DNA of 64,000 nucleotides from Streptomyces venezuelae (GTDB lineage Bacteria > Actinomycetota > Actinomycetes > Streptomycetales > Streptomycetaceae): the NCBI RefSeq assembly GCF_008642315.1, contig NZ_CP029192.1:4960001-5024000 (forward strand), written 5' to 3'. Position numbers and translations under genes: made by a program. How positions within the stretch are numbered: the first letter of the stretch is position 1; every line of letters starts with the position of its first letter. This document shows positions 8,890 to 16,329 of the stretch, piece after piece. The notes beneath the pieces were generated by a model. It was not told the DNA's origin, made no database searches, and saw only the letters and a list, made by a program, of their open reading frames with translations.

Positions 8890-9834
8890 TCAGTGCTCGT
8901 GGCCGCCGCCCTCCTCCGCCGCCCCGTCCCCCTTCTCCGGCGCCCCGCCCGCGTACACCGTGAACGCCGCCGTACGGACCTCGCCCCCGTGCTTGAAGTC
9001 CAGGAACAGGCGGTACGCGCCCTTGCTCGGCGCCGCCGTGCCGAACGAGATGTTGGGGCCCGCCTTCGTCCTCCCGTCGCCGGGCGTGCCGTTCGGGTGG
9101 ACGTGGAGGTAGGCGAGGTCGCCCGAGCGCAGCGCCACCAGGTGGCCGTACGCCCCCAGGTAGGGCTGCAGGTCGGTCACCGGCCTGCCGTTCTTCGCCA
9201 CGCTCAGCGTGAGGTCTCCGCCCGCGCCCGTCTTCAGGTCGCCCTTCAGCGTGACGTCGTAGCCGTCGACCTTCGTGGTCGTGCCGGTCGCGGGCAGGTC
9301 CCGCGGCTCGTACGTTCCCGCGACGCCGAGGTCCGCGCCCAGCGTCAGGCCCTCCTTCGCGCCCTCGGGGCGGAAGTCGGCGAAGACGCGGTAGCCGCCC
9401 GCCTCGGGGAGGCGGACGTCGGTCGACCAGGTGCCGTCCGCCGCGCGCGTCGGGTGGAGGTGGCGGTAGGTCGTCAGGTCGCGTGAGGCGACGATGAGGT
9501 GCAGCTCCTTGTCGTGCTCCTTGGCGTACGCGGTGACGTTCCGGCCCGTCGCGTCCTCGACGACGGTGAAGCGGAGCCGCTGCTTCTTGCCCGCCTCGAT
9601 GCGGGGGTCCGCGAGGTCGAGCGTGTAGCCGCGGTCGGAGACCTGCAGGCCGCCGGGGGTGTGTGCCGCCGCCCTCGTCCCCTCTTCCTTCGGCTCCTCG
9701 TGTTCTGCGTGCCGTGCCGACGGCGTCTTGTCCCTGTCCGTGACCGGGTCGATGCCCGTGCCCACGCCGTACGCGGTGCCGAAGGTCGCGGCGACGGCCG
9801 CGGCGAATGCGGTGATCTTCAGGCCGGTGTTCAT
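8890..9834 (-). CDS. Secreted or membrane-anchored protein of the copper island
   Basis: 314 aa. The N-terminus ([19 protein letters not shown]) is a signal peptide or anchor. Two similar beta-rich halves follow, each with a histidine cluster near its end: [16 protein letters not shown] and [15 protein letters not shown]; the protein ends GGGHEH. The His-rich loops suggest metal binding outside the membrane. Start ATG 9834 has an excellent GAGGAG ribosome site 6 nt upstream. It is divergent from copA across two CsoR-type operators, so co-induction by copper is likely. I recognise it only as a conserved actinobacterial protein without a named function; periplasmic copper handling is inferred from context. 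Confidence 0.8.
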   Translation of the reverse strand: MNTGLKITAFAAAVAATFGTAYGVGTGIDPVTDRDKTPSARHAEHEEPKEEGTRAAAHTPGGLQVSDRGYTLDLADPRIEAGKKQRLRFTVVEDATGRNVTAYAKEHDKELHLIVASRDLTTYRHLHPTRAADGTWSTDVRLPEAGGYRVFADFRPEGAKEGLTLGADLGVAGTYEPRDLPATGTTTKVDGYDVTLKGDLKTGAGGDLTLSVAKNGRPVTDLQPYLGAYGHLVALRSGDLAYLHVHPNGTPGDGRTKAGPNISFGTAAPSKGAYRLFLDFKHGGEVRTAAFTVYAGGAPEKGDGAAEEGGGHEH

Positions 9835-9871
9835 GACGGCTCCTCGGAGTGCGGGGTGTGTAGTCACGAAG

Positions 9872-9888
9872 ATACCCCTGGGGGGTAT
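9872..9888. promoter_or_regulatory. CsoR-type copper operator 1
   Basis: ATACCCCTGGGGGGTAT, a near-perfect palindrome matching the CsoR operator form TATACCCC-N-GGGGTATA. It lies 37 bp upstream of the secreted-protein start, where repressor binding would block that promoter. Cu(I)-CsoR release from such boxes is established in Streptomyces and Mycobacterium; no csoR gene is in this window. Confidence 0.8.
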
Positions 9889-9918
9889 TAAGTCAAGTCG
9901 CCGCGACGCTTGCGCCAG

Positions 9919-9937
9919 GTACCCCCCAGGGGTATAC
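9919..9937. promoter_or_regulatory. CsoR-type copper operator 2
   Basis: GTACCCCCCAGGGGTATAC, the second palindrome of the same type, 63 bp upstream of the copA start. Centre-to-centre distance to operator 1 is 48 bp. Having one box for each divergent gene fits copper-inducible expression of both. Confidence 0.8.
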
Positions 9938-9952
9938 ATGGATCTCGTCAGC

Positions 9953-9971
9953 GATACCCGGCCCGGGTATC
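9953..9971. promoter_or_regulatory. Third palindrome upstream of copA
   Basis: GATACCCGGCCCGGGTATC is a perfect 9+1+9 palindrome 29 bp before the copA start. It shares GATACCC with operator 1 but has a different centre. It may be a further, weaker CsoR box, a second regulator's site, or a hairpin in the leader. Confidence 0.5.
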
Positions 9972-10000
9972 GGCGTCCCACTCGTACAGGAGCCCACGAC

Positions 10001-12304
10001 ATGGCCACCACCACACCCGGCGCCGCCGAGGCGGCGGCGTCCGCCGCGTCCGCCGCAGAGGTCGAACTCGCCATCGGTGGCATGACCTGCGCCTCCTGCG
10101 CCGCCCGCATCGAGAAGAAGCTCAACCGCATGGACGGCGTCGAGGCGACCGTCAACTACGCCACCGAGAAGGCCAAGGTCACCTACCGCGGCGGCGACGT
10201 CTCCGTGCGGGACCTGATCGCCACCGTCGAGGCCACCGGCTACACCGCGCAGGAGCCCGCTCTCCCGCGTACCGAGGTGGGCGGTGGCGACGGCGACGGC
10301 GACGAGCGGGCCGCCGACGACGAGCTGAGGCCCCTGCGGCAGCGGCTGACCGCCGCGGTCCTGCTCTCCGTGCCCGTCATCGCGATGGCGATGGCCCCCG
10401 CGCTCCAGTTCGAGTACTGGCAGTGGCTGTCGCTCACCCTCGCCGCGCCCGTCGTGACGTACGCGGCCTGGCCCTTCCACAAGGCGGCGTTCACCAACGC
10501 GCGGCACGGCGCGGCGACGATGGACACGCTGATCTCCGTCGGCACGTCGGCGGCGTTCCTCTGGTCCCTGTGGGCGCTGTTCTTCGGCACCGCGGGCACA
10601 CCCGGCATGACGCACCCCTTCGAGCTGACCATCGCCCGCAGCGACGGCGCGGGGAACATCTACCTGGAGGCCGCGGCCGGCGTCACCGCGTTCATCCTCG
10701 CCGGGCGCTACTTCGAGGCCAGGTCGAAGCGGAAGGCGGGCGCCGCGCTCAAGGCGCTGCTGCGGCTCGGGGCGAAGGACGTCACCGTGCTGCGGGAGGG
10801 CGGGCGTGAAGAGACCGTTCCCGTGGGCGAGTTGAGGACCGGCGACCGGTTCCTGGTCCGGCCCGGCGAGAAATTCGCCACCGACGGCAGGGTCGTCGAG
10901 GGGACCTCCGCCGTGGACGCCGCCATGCTCACCGGCGAGTCCGTGCCCGTGGAAGTGGGCGTGGACGACCCGGTCACCGGCGCCACCCTCAACGTCGGCG
11001 GGCGGCTCGTCGTCGAGGCCACCCGCGTCGGCGCCGACACGCAGCTCGCCCGCATGGCCAGGCTCGTCGAGGACGCGCAGAACGGCAAGGCCGCCGCCCA
11101 GCGCCTCGCCGACCGGATCTCCGCCGTGTTCGTGCCGGTCGTCATCGGCCTCGCGCTCGCCACCCTCGGGTTCTGGCTCGGCAACGGAGCGGGACTCACC
11201 GCCGCCTTCACCGCCGCGGTCGCCGTCCTGATCATCGCCTGCCCGTGCGCCCTGGGCCTCGCCACGCCGACCGCCCTCATGGTCGGCACCGGGCGCGGCG
11301 CCCAGCTCGGCATCCTCATCAAGGGCCCGGAGGTCCTGGAGTCCACCCGCGAGGTCGACACGATCGTCCTCGACAAGACCGGCACCGTCACGACAGGACG
11401 GATGACGCTCCTCGCCACCCACACCGCCCCCGGCACCCCGGCCTCCGACGTCCTTCGCCTGGCCGGCGCCCTGGAGCACGCGTCGGAGCACCCCATCGCC
11501 CGGGCCGTCGCCGCCGGTGCCGTCGCCGAGGTGGGCGAGCTGCCCGTCCCCGAGGACTTCGCGAACGTCGCGGGGCTCGGCGTGCAGGGCGTCGTCGAGG
11601 GCCACGCGGTGCTGGTCGGCCGCGAGCAGCTGCTCGCCGAGTGGGAGATCCGGCTGCCCGCCGAGCTGGCGCGGGCCAAGTCGGAGGCCGAGGCGGCGGG
11701 ACGTACCGCCATCGCGGTCGCCTGGGACGACGAGGCGCGGGCGGTCCTGGAGGTCGCCGACGCGGTCAAGGAGACCAGCGCCGAGGCCATCGAGCGGCTG
11801 CGTGCGCTCGGGCTCACCCCGATCCTGCTGACCGGCGACAACGAGGCGGTCGCCGCCTCGGTCGCCGCGGAGGTGGGCATCGCCCCGGAGCACGTGATCG
11901 CGGAGGTCATGCCGCAGGACAAGGTCGACGTGGTGAAGCGGCTGCAGGCCGAGGGGCGCAGCGTGGCGATGGTCGGCGACGGCGTCAACGACGCGGCCGC
12001 GCTGGCCCGGGCGGACCTGGGGCTCGCGATGGGCACGGGCACGGACGCGGCGATCGAGGCGGGCGACCTGACGCTCGTACGGGGCGACCTGCGGGTGGCG
12101 GCCGACGCGATCAGGCTCTCGCGCCGCACCCTCGGCACGATCAGGTCCAACCTGTTCTGGGCGTTCGCCTACAACGTCGGCGCCCTGCCGCTGGCCGCCG
12201 CCGGTCTCCTCAACCCGATGATCGCGGGCGCGGCCATGGCGTTCTCGTCGGTCTTCGTGGTCGGCAACAGCCTGCGGCTGCGGGGATTCAAGCCGCTGTC
12301 CTGA
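10001..12304 (+). CDS. copA: Copper-exporting P1B-type ATPase CopA
   Basis: 767 aa. Order of motifs: one N-terminal heavy-metal-associated domain with GMTCASC (C30, C33); membrane helices; TGES actuator loop; CPC metal site in helix 6 (C414, C416) followed by [11 protein letters not shown]; phosphorylated Asp in DKTGT (D458); SEHPIARA (the HP motif of P1B pumps); [13 protein letters not shown] together with the GMTCASC domain indicates Cu(I)/Ag(I) efflux across the cytoplasmic membrane. ATG 10001 has an AGGAG site 8 nt upstream. Two CsoR-type palindromes precede it, so copper derepression is expected. A strong hairpin follows the stop. Confidence 0.95.
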   Translation: MATTTPGAAEAAASAASAAEVELAIGGMTCASCAARIEKKLNRMDGVEATVNYATEKAKVTYRGGDVSVRDLIATVEATGYTAQEPALPRTEVGGGDGDGDERAADDELRPLRQRLTAAVLLSVPVIAMAMAPALQFEYWQWLSLTLAAPVVTYAAWPFHKAAFTNARHGAATMDTLISVGTSAAFLWSLWALFFGTAGTPGMTHPFELTIARSDGAGNIYLEAAAGVTAFILAGRYFEARSKRKAGAALKALLRLGAKDVTVLREGGREETVPVGELRTGDRFLVRPGEKFATDGRVVEGTSAVDAAMLTGESVPVEVGVDDPVTGATLNVGGRLVVEATRVGADTQLARMARLVEDAQNGKAAAQRLADRISAVFVPVVIGLALATLGFWLGNGAGLTAAFTAAVAVLIIACPCALGLATPTALMVGTGRGAQLGILIKGPEVLESTREVDTIVLDKTGTVTTGRMTLLATHTAPGTPASDVLRLAGALEHASEHPIARAVAAGAVAEVGELPVPEDFANVAGLGVQGVVEGHAVLVGREQLLAEWEIRLPAELARAKSEAEAAGRTAIAVAWDDEARAVLEVADAVKETSAEAIERLRALGLTPILLTGDNEAVAASVAAEVGIAPEHVIAEVMPQDKVDVVKRLQAEGRSVAMVGDGVNDAAALARADLGLAMGTGTDAAIEAGDLTLVRGDLRVAADAIRLSRRTLGTIRSNLFWAFAYNVGALPLAAAGLLNPMIAGAAMAFSSVFVVGNSLRLRGFKPLS

Positions 12305-12327
12305 CCCGGCCCCACGATCACTTCCGG

Positions 12328-12363
12328 CACCCCGGTGCGAGCGACTCGGCTCGCGCCGGGGTG
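12328..12363 (+). terminator. copA terminator
   Basis: Inverted repeat CACCCCGGTGCGAGC / GCTCGCGCCGGGGTG (15-nt arms, two internal mismatches, 6-nt loop), 24 bp after the copA stop. It separates copA from cutC, so the two are probably not one transcript. Confidence 0.8.
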
Positions 12364-12372
12364 TTCTGCGCG

Positions 12373-12396
12373 TAGGCTGTCAATTGGACTAGACCT
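12373..12396 (+). promoter_or_regulatory. cutC promoter with DasR (dre)-like site
   Basis: TAGGCT (12373-12378) is a good -10 hexamer. Directly after it, TGGACTAGACCT (12385-12396) matches 10 of 12 positions of the dre core TGGTCTAGACCA bound by the GntR-family regulator DasR. Placement at the expected transcription start would suit repression. The match is by eye. Confidence 0.45.
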
Positions 12397-12451
12397 ATGT
12401 GACTGTGGCTGTGACTGTGCCTGGGATCGCGAGCAGAAGGAAGAGACATCC

Positions 12452-13150
12452 ATGAGCAAGCGTGCAGTCCTGGAGGTGATCGCCCTCGACGCCGAGGACG
12501 CGGTCGCCGCCCAGGCCGGCGGAGCGGACCGCCTCGAGCTGGTGACGGACATGGCCGCGGACGGCCTCACCCCGCCCCGCGAGACCTTCGCCACGATCCG
12601 CGCCTCCGTCGACATCTCGCTGCGCGTCATGCTCAGGCTGGCCGACGGGTTCGCCGCGGGCGACGGCAGCGAAGTCGACGAGCTGGTGCGCCGGGCCCGC
12701 GAGCTCAGGAGCGAGGGCGCCGACGAGTTCGTGCTCGGCTTCCTCGACGAGGCGGGCGGCGCCGACCTGCCCGCCGTGGAGGCCCTGGTCGACGTACTCG
12801 ACGGCTGCCGCTGGACCTTCCACCGGGCCATCGACCGCGCCGCCGACCGCGACGCCCTGCGCAAGCAGCTCGCCGACCTGCCCGGCCTGGACACCTACCT
12901 CACCGCGGGCTCCGCGGACGGCGTCGACGACGGCCTGCCGACCCTCCTCGCCGAGGCGGCCCGGCGCGGCGAACCCGGGTACGAGCCGCAGCTCCTCATC
13001 GGCGGCGGCCTGCGCCTCGACCATCTGCCGAAGCTGCGGGCGGCCGGTGTCGACGCGTTCCACATCGGCGGGGCCGCACGCCCCGACGGCTGGTCGGCGC
13101 CCGTCTGTGCCGCGGCCGTCGCCGAGTGGCGGGCCGCGCTCGACGACTGA
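12452..13150 (+). CDS. cutC: CutC family TIM-barrel protein
   Basis: 232 aa, the usual CutC length. Diagnostic stretches are VLEVIALDAEDAVAAQAGGA, GADRLELV, GLTPPRETF, WTFHRAIDRA and LLIGGGLRLDHLPKL, covering the whole barrel. It is annotated as copper homeostasis in most genomes, but the E. coli copper phenotype was traced to the MicL small RNA in the cutC locus, so a copper role is not secure. The location next to copA is suggestive, yet a terminator separates them and the promoter carries a dre-like rather than a CsoR-like site. Start ATG 12452 is preceded by AAGGAAGAG. Confidence 0.9.
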   Translation: MSKRAVLEVIALDAEDAVAAQAGGADRLELVTDMAADGLTPPRETFATIRASVDISLRVMLRLADGFAAGDGSEVDELVRRARELRSEGADEFVLGFLDEAGGADLPAVEALVDVLDGCRWTFHRAIDRAADRDALRKQLADLPGLDTYLTAGSADGVDDGLPTLLAEAARRGEPGYEPQLLIGGGLRLDHLPKLRAAGVDAFHIGGAARPDGWSAPVCAAAVAEWRAALDD

Positions 13151-13237
13151 CCGAACTCCCGCGCCGTCGTTCCGCTTTCCCGCGTGATCGTTCCTCCGCC
13201 GGACGCGATAGAACTGGGTCGACACTGAGGGGACTTC

Positions 13238-13879
13238 ATGCCGACACCAGAGAACACGCCATCCACGCGTCCCGCGGAGCGGATGCTCGCGGCCGGAACG
13301 CTGCCCGTGGCCGCGACGCTGCTCACCGGAACGATCGCGCTGTACATAGCGCTCGTCGCGTTCGGGAACATCACCGACTTCGAGACCAACCAGCAGTTCG
13401 TACGCCATGTCCTCGCGATGGACACCACTTTCAAGGACAACGGCCTGAAGTGGCGCGCGGTGGAATCCACCGCGCTGCAGGACGCGGCGTACGTCGGAAT
13501 CATCGCCTGGGAGACCCTGGCCGCGCTGATCCTCGGCACGGCCACGGTCCTGTGGGCCCGCGCCCTGCGGCGCCCCGAGGGGCTGCGGCGCGCCCAACTG
13601 ACGGGCAGCATCGGCCTGATGATGATCCTTCTCCTCTTCGGAGTCGGCTTCATCGGGATCGGCGGCGAATGGTTCGCCATGTGGCAGTCGGAGGCCTGGA
13701 ACGGCCTGGACGCCGCCATCCGCATGATCACGTTCGCGGGCATCGCGCTCATCGCCACGCACCTGCCGGCGGCGACGGCCGGCGCGAGAACGCAGTCCGC
13801 CGCCGATACGGCATCCGCCGCCGATACGGCATCCGCCACCGACGCGGCGGGCGGCGCCCTCAAGGAGGGCAGACCCTAA
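13238..13879 (+). CDS. DUF2165 family small integral membrane protein
   Basis: 213 aa with about four transmembrane helices. FGNITDFETNQQFVRHVLAMD is the family hallmark, followed by WETLAALILG and IGGEWFAMWQS. The function of the family is unknown. The C-terminal tail contains an 18-bp direct repeat that gives ADTASAADTASATDA, a low-complexity cytoplasmic or periplasmic tail. ATG 13238 is preceded by GAGGGG. Its TAA stop overlaps the TAG stop of the convergent HelD gene (CTAA, 13876-13879). Confidence 0.85.
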   Translation: MPTPENTPSTRPAERMLAAGTLPVAATLLTGTIALYIALVAFGNITDFETNQQFVRHVLAMDTTFKDNGLKWRAVESTALQDAAYVGIIAWETLAALILGTATVLWARALRRPEGLRRAQLTGSIGLMMILLLFGVGFIGIGGEWFAMWQSEAWNGLDAAIRMITFAGIALIATHLPAATAGARTQSAADTASAADTASATDAAGGALKEGRP

Positions 13880-15969
13880 CCCAGCTGTACCGGCAGATCG
13901 GCCGCGTGGACGACGATCAGGCCCGACACGGCACGGGTCAGCGCCACGTACAGACGGCGCAGACCCGTCCGCTCGTCGGGCTCACCGGCCACGACCGCGG
14001 ACGGCTCGTCGAGCACCACGTAGTCGTACTCCAGGCCCTTCGCGAGGGACGCGGGCACGAGCGTGAGCCGGGTGTCGGGCGTCGTCTCCTGGCCGGGGTC
14101 GAGATACGGCATCCCGGCGGCCGTCAGCGCGTCGGCCAGGGCGGGCACGCGGGCGTCCGCGGCGATGAGCCCGACGGACCCCTCCTGCCGCAGGGACTCC
14201 GCACACGCGTCGAGACAGCCGGCGTCGAGGGCCTCCGCGGCGTCGTCCGCGGTGTCGTCCGTGGTGCTCGCCACCCGGCGCACCGCGAGCGAACCCGGCG
14301 ACTCGCGCACCGAGTCGACCGCCGTGAGGCCGGGCGCGATGTCCGGCAGCAGCCGCGACGCGTACGCGATGACCTCGCGCGGTACGCGGAAACCGGCCGT
14401 CAGCTCCTCCACCACGGCACTCTCCTTGCCGAGGTGCGCCAGCGCCTCGTCCCAACTCCGCGTCGCCCACGGGGTCGTGCCCTGCGCGAGGTCCCCCAGC
14501 ACGGTCGCCGAGCCGGTCGTGCAGCGGCGGCCCACCGCGCGGTACTGCATGGGCGACAGGTCCTGCGCCTCGTCCAGCACCACGTGACCGAGGGAATGGG
14601 TGCGCGCGACGAGGTCGGTGGCCTCGTCGATGAGGACGGCGTCCGCGGCGGACCACTTGGCTGACTTCACGCTCCGCGCGGGCTTCGCCCACAGCACGGC
14701 CTTCTGCTCGTCATCGCTCAGCACGCCCTCCGCGTGCTCGGCGAGGAACCCGGCGTCCGACAGCAGCCGCAGCACGAGCTTCGTGGGCTCCACGGGCGGC
14801 CACACCGCCTTCACGGCCGCCTTCACCGCGGCGTTGCGGGCCACCGCGTCCTGCACGCGGTCGTCCGGCGCCTCGCCCGCCTGCTCCATGCGGACGAGCA
14901 CGGCGTGCGCGATGCGCTGCGGCAGTGCGTCGCGCGCGGCGCCGTACCGGATGTCCCGCGCGAGCAACTCGCCGACGATCTCCTCCAGTTCGTACGCGGG
15001 AATCCGCCACCTGCGCGACCCGCGCACCACCACGACGGGCTCCGTGGGCAGGGTGACGTGCGACCGCACGGCGTTGCGCAGCACCTCCGCCATGCGGGCG
15101 TCGCCCTTGACGAGGGCGGCCGACGCGTCGTCCGTGCCGCGCACCTCCACGTGGGCGACGAGGTCGTCGACGGTGGCCTGCTTGACCTCCAGCTCGCCGA
15201 GGGCGGGCAGGACCTGCTCGATGTAGTGCAGGAAGGAGTCGTTCGGCCCGATGACGAGGGTGCCGGTGCGGGCGAGGCGCTCGCGGTGGGCGTACAGCAG
15301 GTAGGCGACCCGGTGCAGCCCGACGGCGGTCTTCCCGGTCCCGGGCCCCCCTTGCACGCACACGCTCCCGCCGAGCCCGCTCCGGACGATCTCGTCCTGC
15401 TCCGGCTGGATGGTGGCGACGATGTCCCGCATCGGGCCGACGCGCGGCCGCTCGATCTCCCGCTGCAGCAGCTCGCTGGTCCGCTCGGCCTCGCCCGGGT
15501 CGCTGAGGTGCTCGTCCTCGTACGCGGTGAGGTCGCCGCCCGTGTACCCGAAGCGGCGCCGCAGCGCGATGTCCATCGGGTCCTTCTTCGAGGCGCGGTA
15601 GAACGGCTGCGAGACGGGTGCGCGCCAGTCGATGACCATCGGGTCCCCGTCGGCGTCGTGCACGTGCCGCCGCCCGATGTAGAACTGCTCCCCCTCGGCG
15701 CCCTCGGCCTGCTCGGCGCCGGGCGCGTGCAGATAGTCGAGCCGTCCGAAGAACAGCGGGGTGTGCGCGAGATCGGCGAGCGACTTGATCCGCTCGTCGA
15801 GCTGCCGCGACAGGACGGCGGCGTTCACCCAGTTCGCGGTGACGTCACGGATGTCGAGGGCCTCGGCGTCCTCGCGCATGGCGCGCAGGGCGGAACGGGA
15901 CGCGGCGAGATGACCGCGTTCTCTGGCCAGGGGCCCAGCGGGCTCGTGGGGGTCGTTCTGGGCATGCAC
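13876..15969 (-). CDS. helD: HelD-like RNA polymerase-recycling helicase (UvrD/Rep superfamily 1)
   Basis: 697 aa. An N-terminal region with a predicted coiled coil (about 1-60) precedes the superfamily 1 motor: GGPGTGKTAVGLHR (Walker A, near residue 210), VLDEAQDLS (Walker B), GDLAQGTTPW (motif III) and VALTRAVSGL (motif VI). The early segment FYIGRRHVHDADGDPMVIDWRA is typical of HelD rather than UvrD. HelD binds RNA polymerase and removes it from stalled complexes; some Streptomyces homologues (HelR) give rifampicin tolerance. I looked for the 19-bp rifampicin-associated element upstream and did not find it. GTG 15969 has GGAGG 6 nt upstream. Confidence 0.9.
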   Translation of the reverse strand: MHAQNDPHEPAGPLARERGHLAASRSALRAMREDAEALDIRDVTANWVNAAVLSRQLDERIKSLADLAHTPLFFGRLDYLHAPGAEQAEGAEGEQFYIGRRHVHDADGDPMVIDWRAPVSQPFYRASKKDPMDIALRRRFGYTGGDLTAYEDEHLSDPGEAERTSELLQREIERPRVGPMRDIVATIQPEQDEIVRSGLGGSVCVQGGPGTGKTAVGLHRVAYLLYAHRERLARTGTLVIGPNDSFLHYIEQVLPALGELEVKQATVDDLVAHVEVRGTDDASAALVKGDARMAEVLRNAVRSHVTLPTEPVVVVRGSRRWRIPAYELEEIVGELLARDIRYGAARDALPQRIAHAVLVRMEQAGEAPDDRVQDAVARNAAVKAAVKAVWPPVEPTKLVLRLLSDAGFLAEHAEGVLSDDEQKAVLWAKPARSVKSAKWSAADAVLIDEATDLVARTHSLGHVVLDEAQDLSPMQYRAVGRRCTTGSATVLGDLAQGTTPWATRSWDEALAHLGKESAVVEELTAGFRVPREVIAYASRLLPDIAPGLTAVDSVRESPGSLAVRRVASTTDDTADDAAEALDAGCLDACAESLRQEGSVGLIAADARVPALADALTAAGMPYLDPGQETTPDTRLTLVPASLAKGLEYDYVVLDEPSAVVAGEPDERTGLRRLYVALTRAVSGLIVVHAADLPVQLG

Positions 15970-16329
15970 GGGGTGCCTCCGGCGGTTCTGCTGCTGCTAG
16001 GGCGAGGTGGCCGACCGGTTTCCGTCCGGCCGACGGCGCTCCGCGGGGGGAGGCGGGAAGGGGGCATCTTAGGCGGGGCGCGGTTGCGGGGGCCAACGAA
16101 TTCTTACGGGGGGCGGCGGGGGCGGCTCTCCGGGCGCAGGCCGGCCATGGCTGGTCGCGCAGTTCCCCGCGCCCCTGAAAAGAGGCCCGCGCGAGATCGT
16201 CCGGCGACCGAGGGCGGGGGTGGGCGTGCCGGGTGCGGGGGTGCGGGTGGGTTTGGGGGCGCGGGGAACCGCGCGAGCGGCCGGCACGGGCCGGTGCACG
16301 GGGTGCGGGGTGCACCACCCCGTGCTCGG
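15970..16329. other. Intergenic region without a gene
   Basis: 360 bp between two minus-strand genes. It holds the helD promoter side, a CCCC/GGGG-rich stretch and a pair of inverted copies of a common Streptomyces repeat (listed separately). No convincing reading frame is seen. Confidence 0.7.
16153..16277. repeat. Inverted pair of the GGGGCGCGGGGAACTGCGCG repeat
   Basis: Left arm 16153-16175 is the reverse complement of the repeat; right arm 16256-16277 is in forward orientation with two changes (ACTGCGCGAC to ACCGCGCGAG). Arms of about 22 bp are separated by 80 bp. The same unit occurs once more at 59256-59278. In RNA the pair could form a long hairpin downstream of the helicase_C_3 gene. 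Confidence 0.7.

Noticed and set aside
8159..9112. Collagen-like Gly-Xaa-Pro frames and a Pro-rich minus frame across the minisatellite
   Set aside because: All frames are equally repetitive, the repeat switches register, and the frames end inside the antisense of the copper gene; no start with a ribosome site.
9893..11893. Long minus-strand frame opposite copA
   Set aside because: Antisense shadow of a clear P-type ATPase; it has no motifs.
15970..16080. Rifampicin-associated element upstream of helD
   Set aside because: The 19-bp palindrome known from rifampicin-responsive genes is not present.
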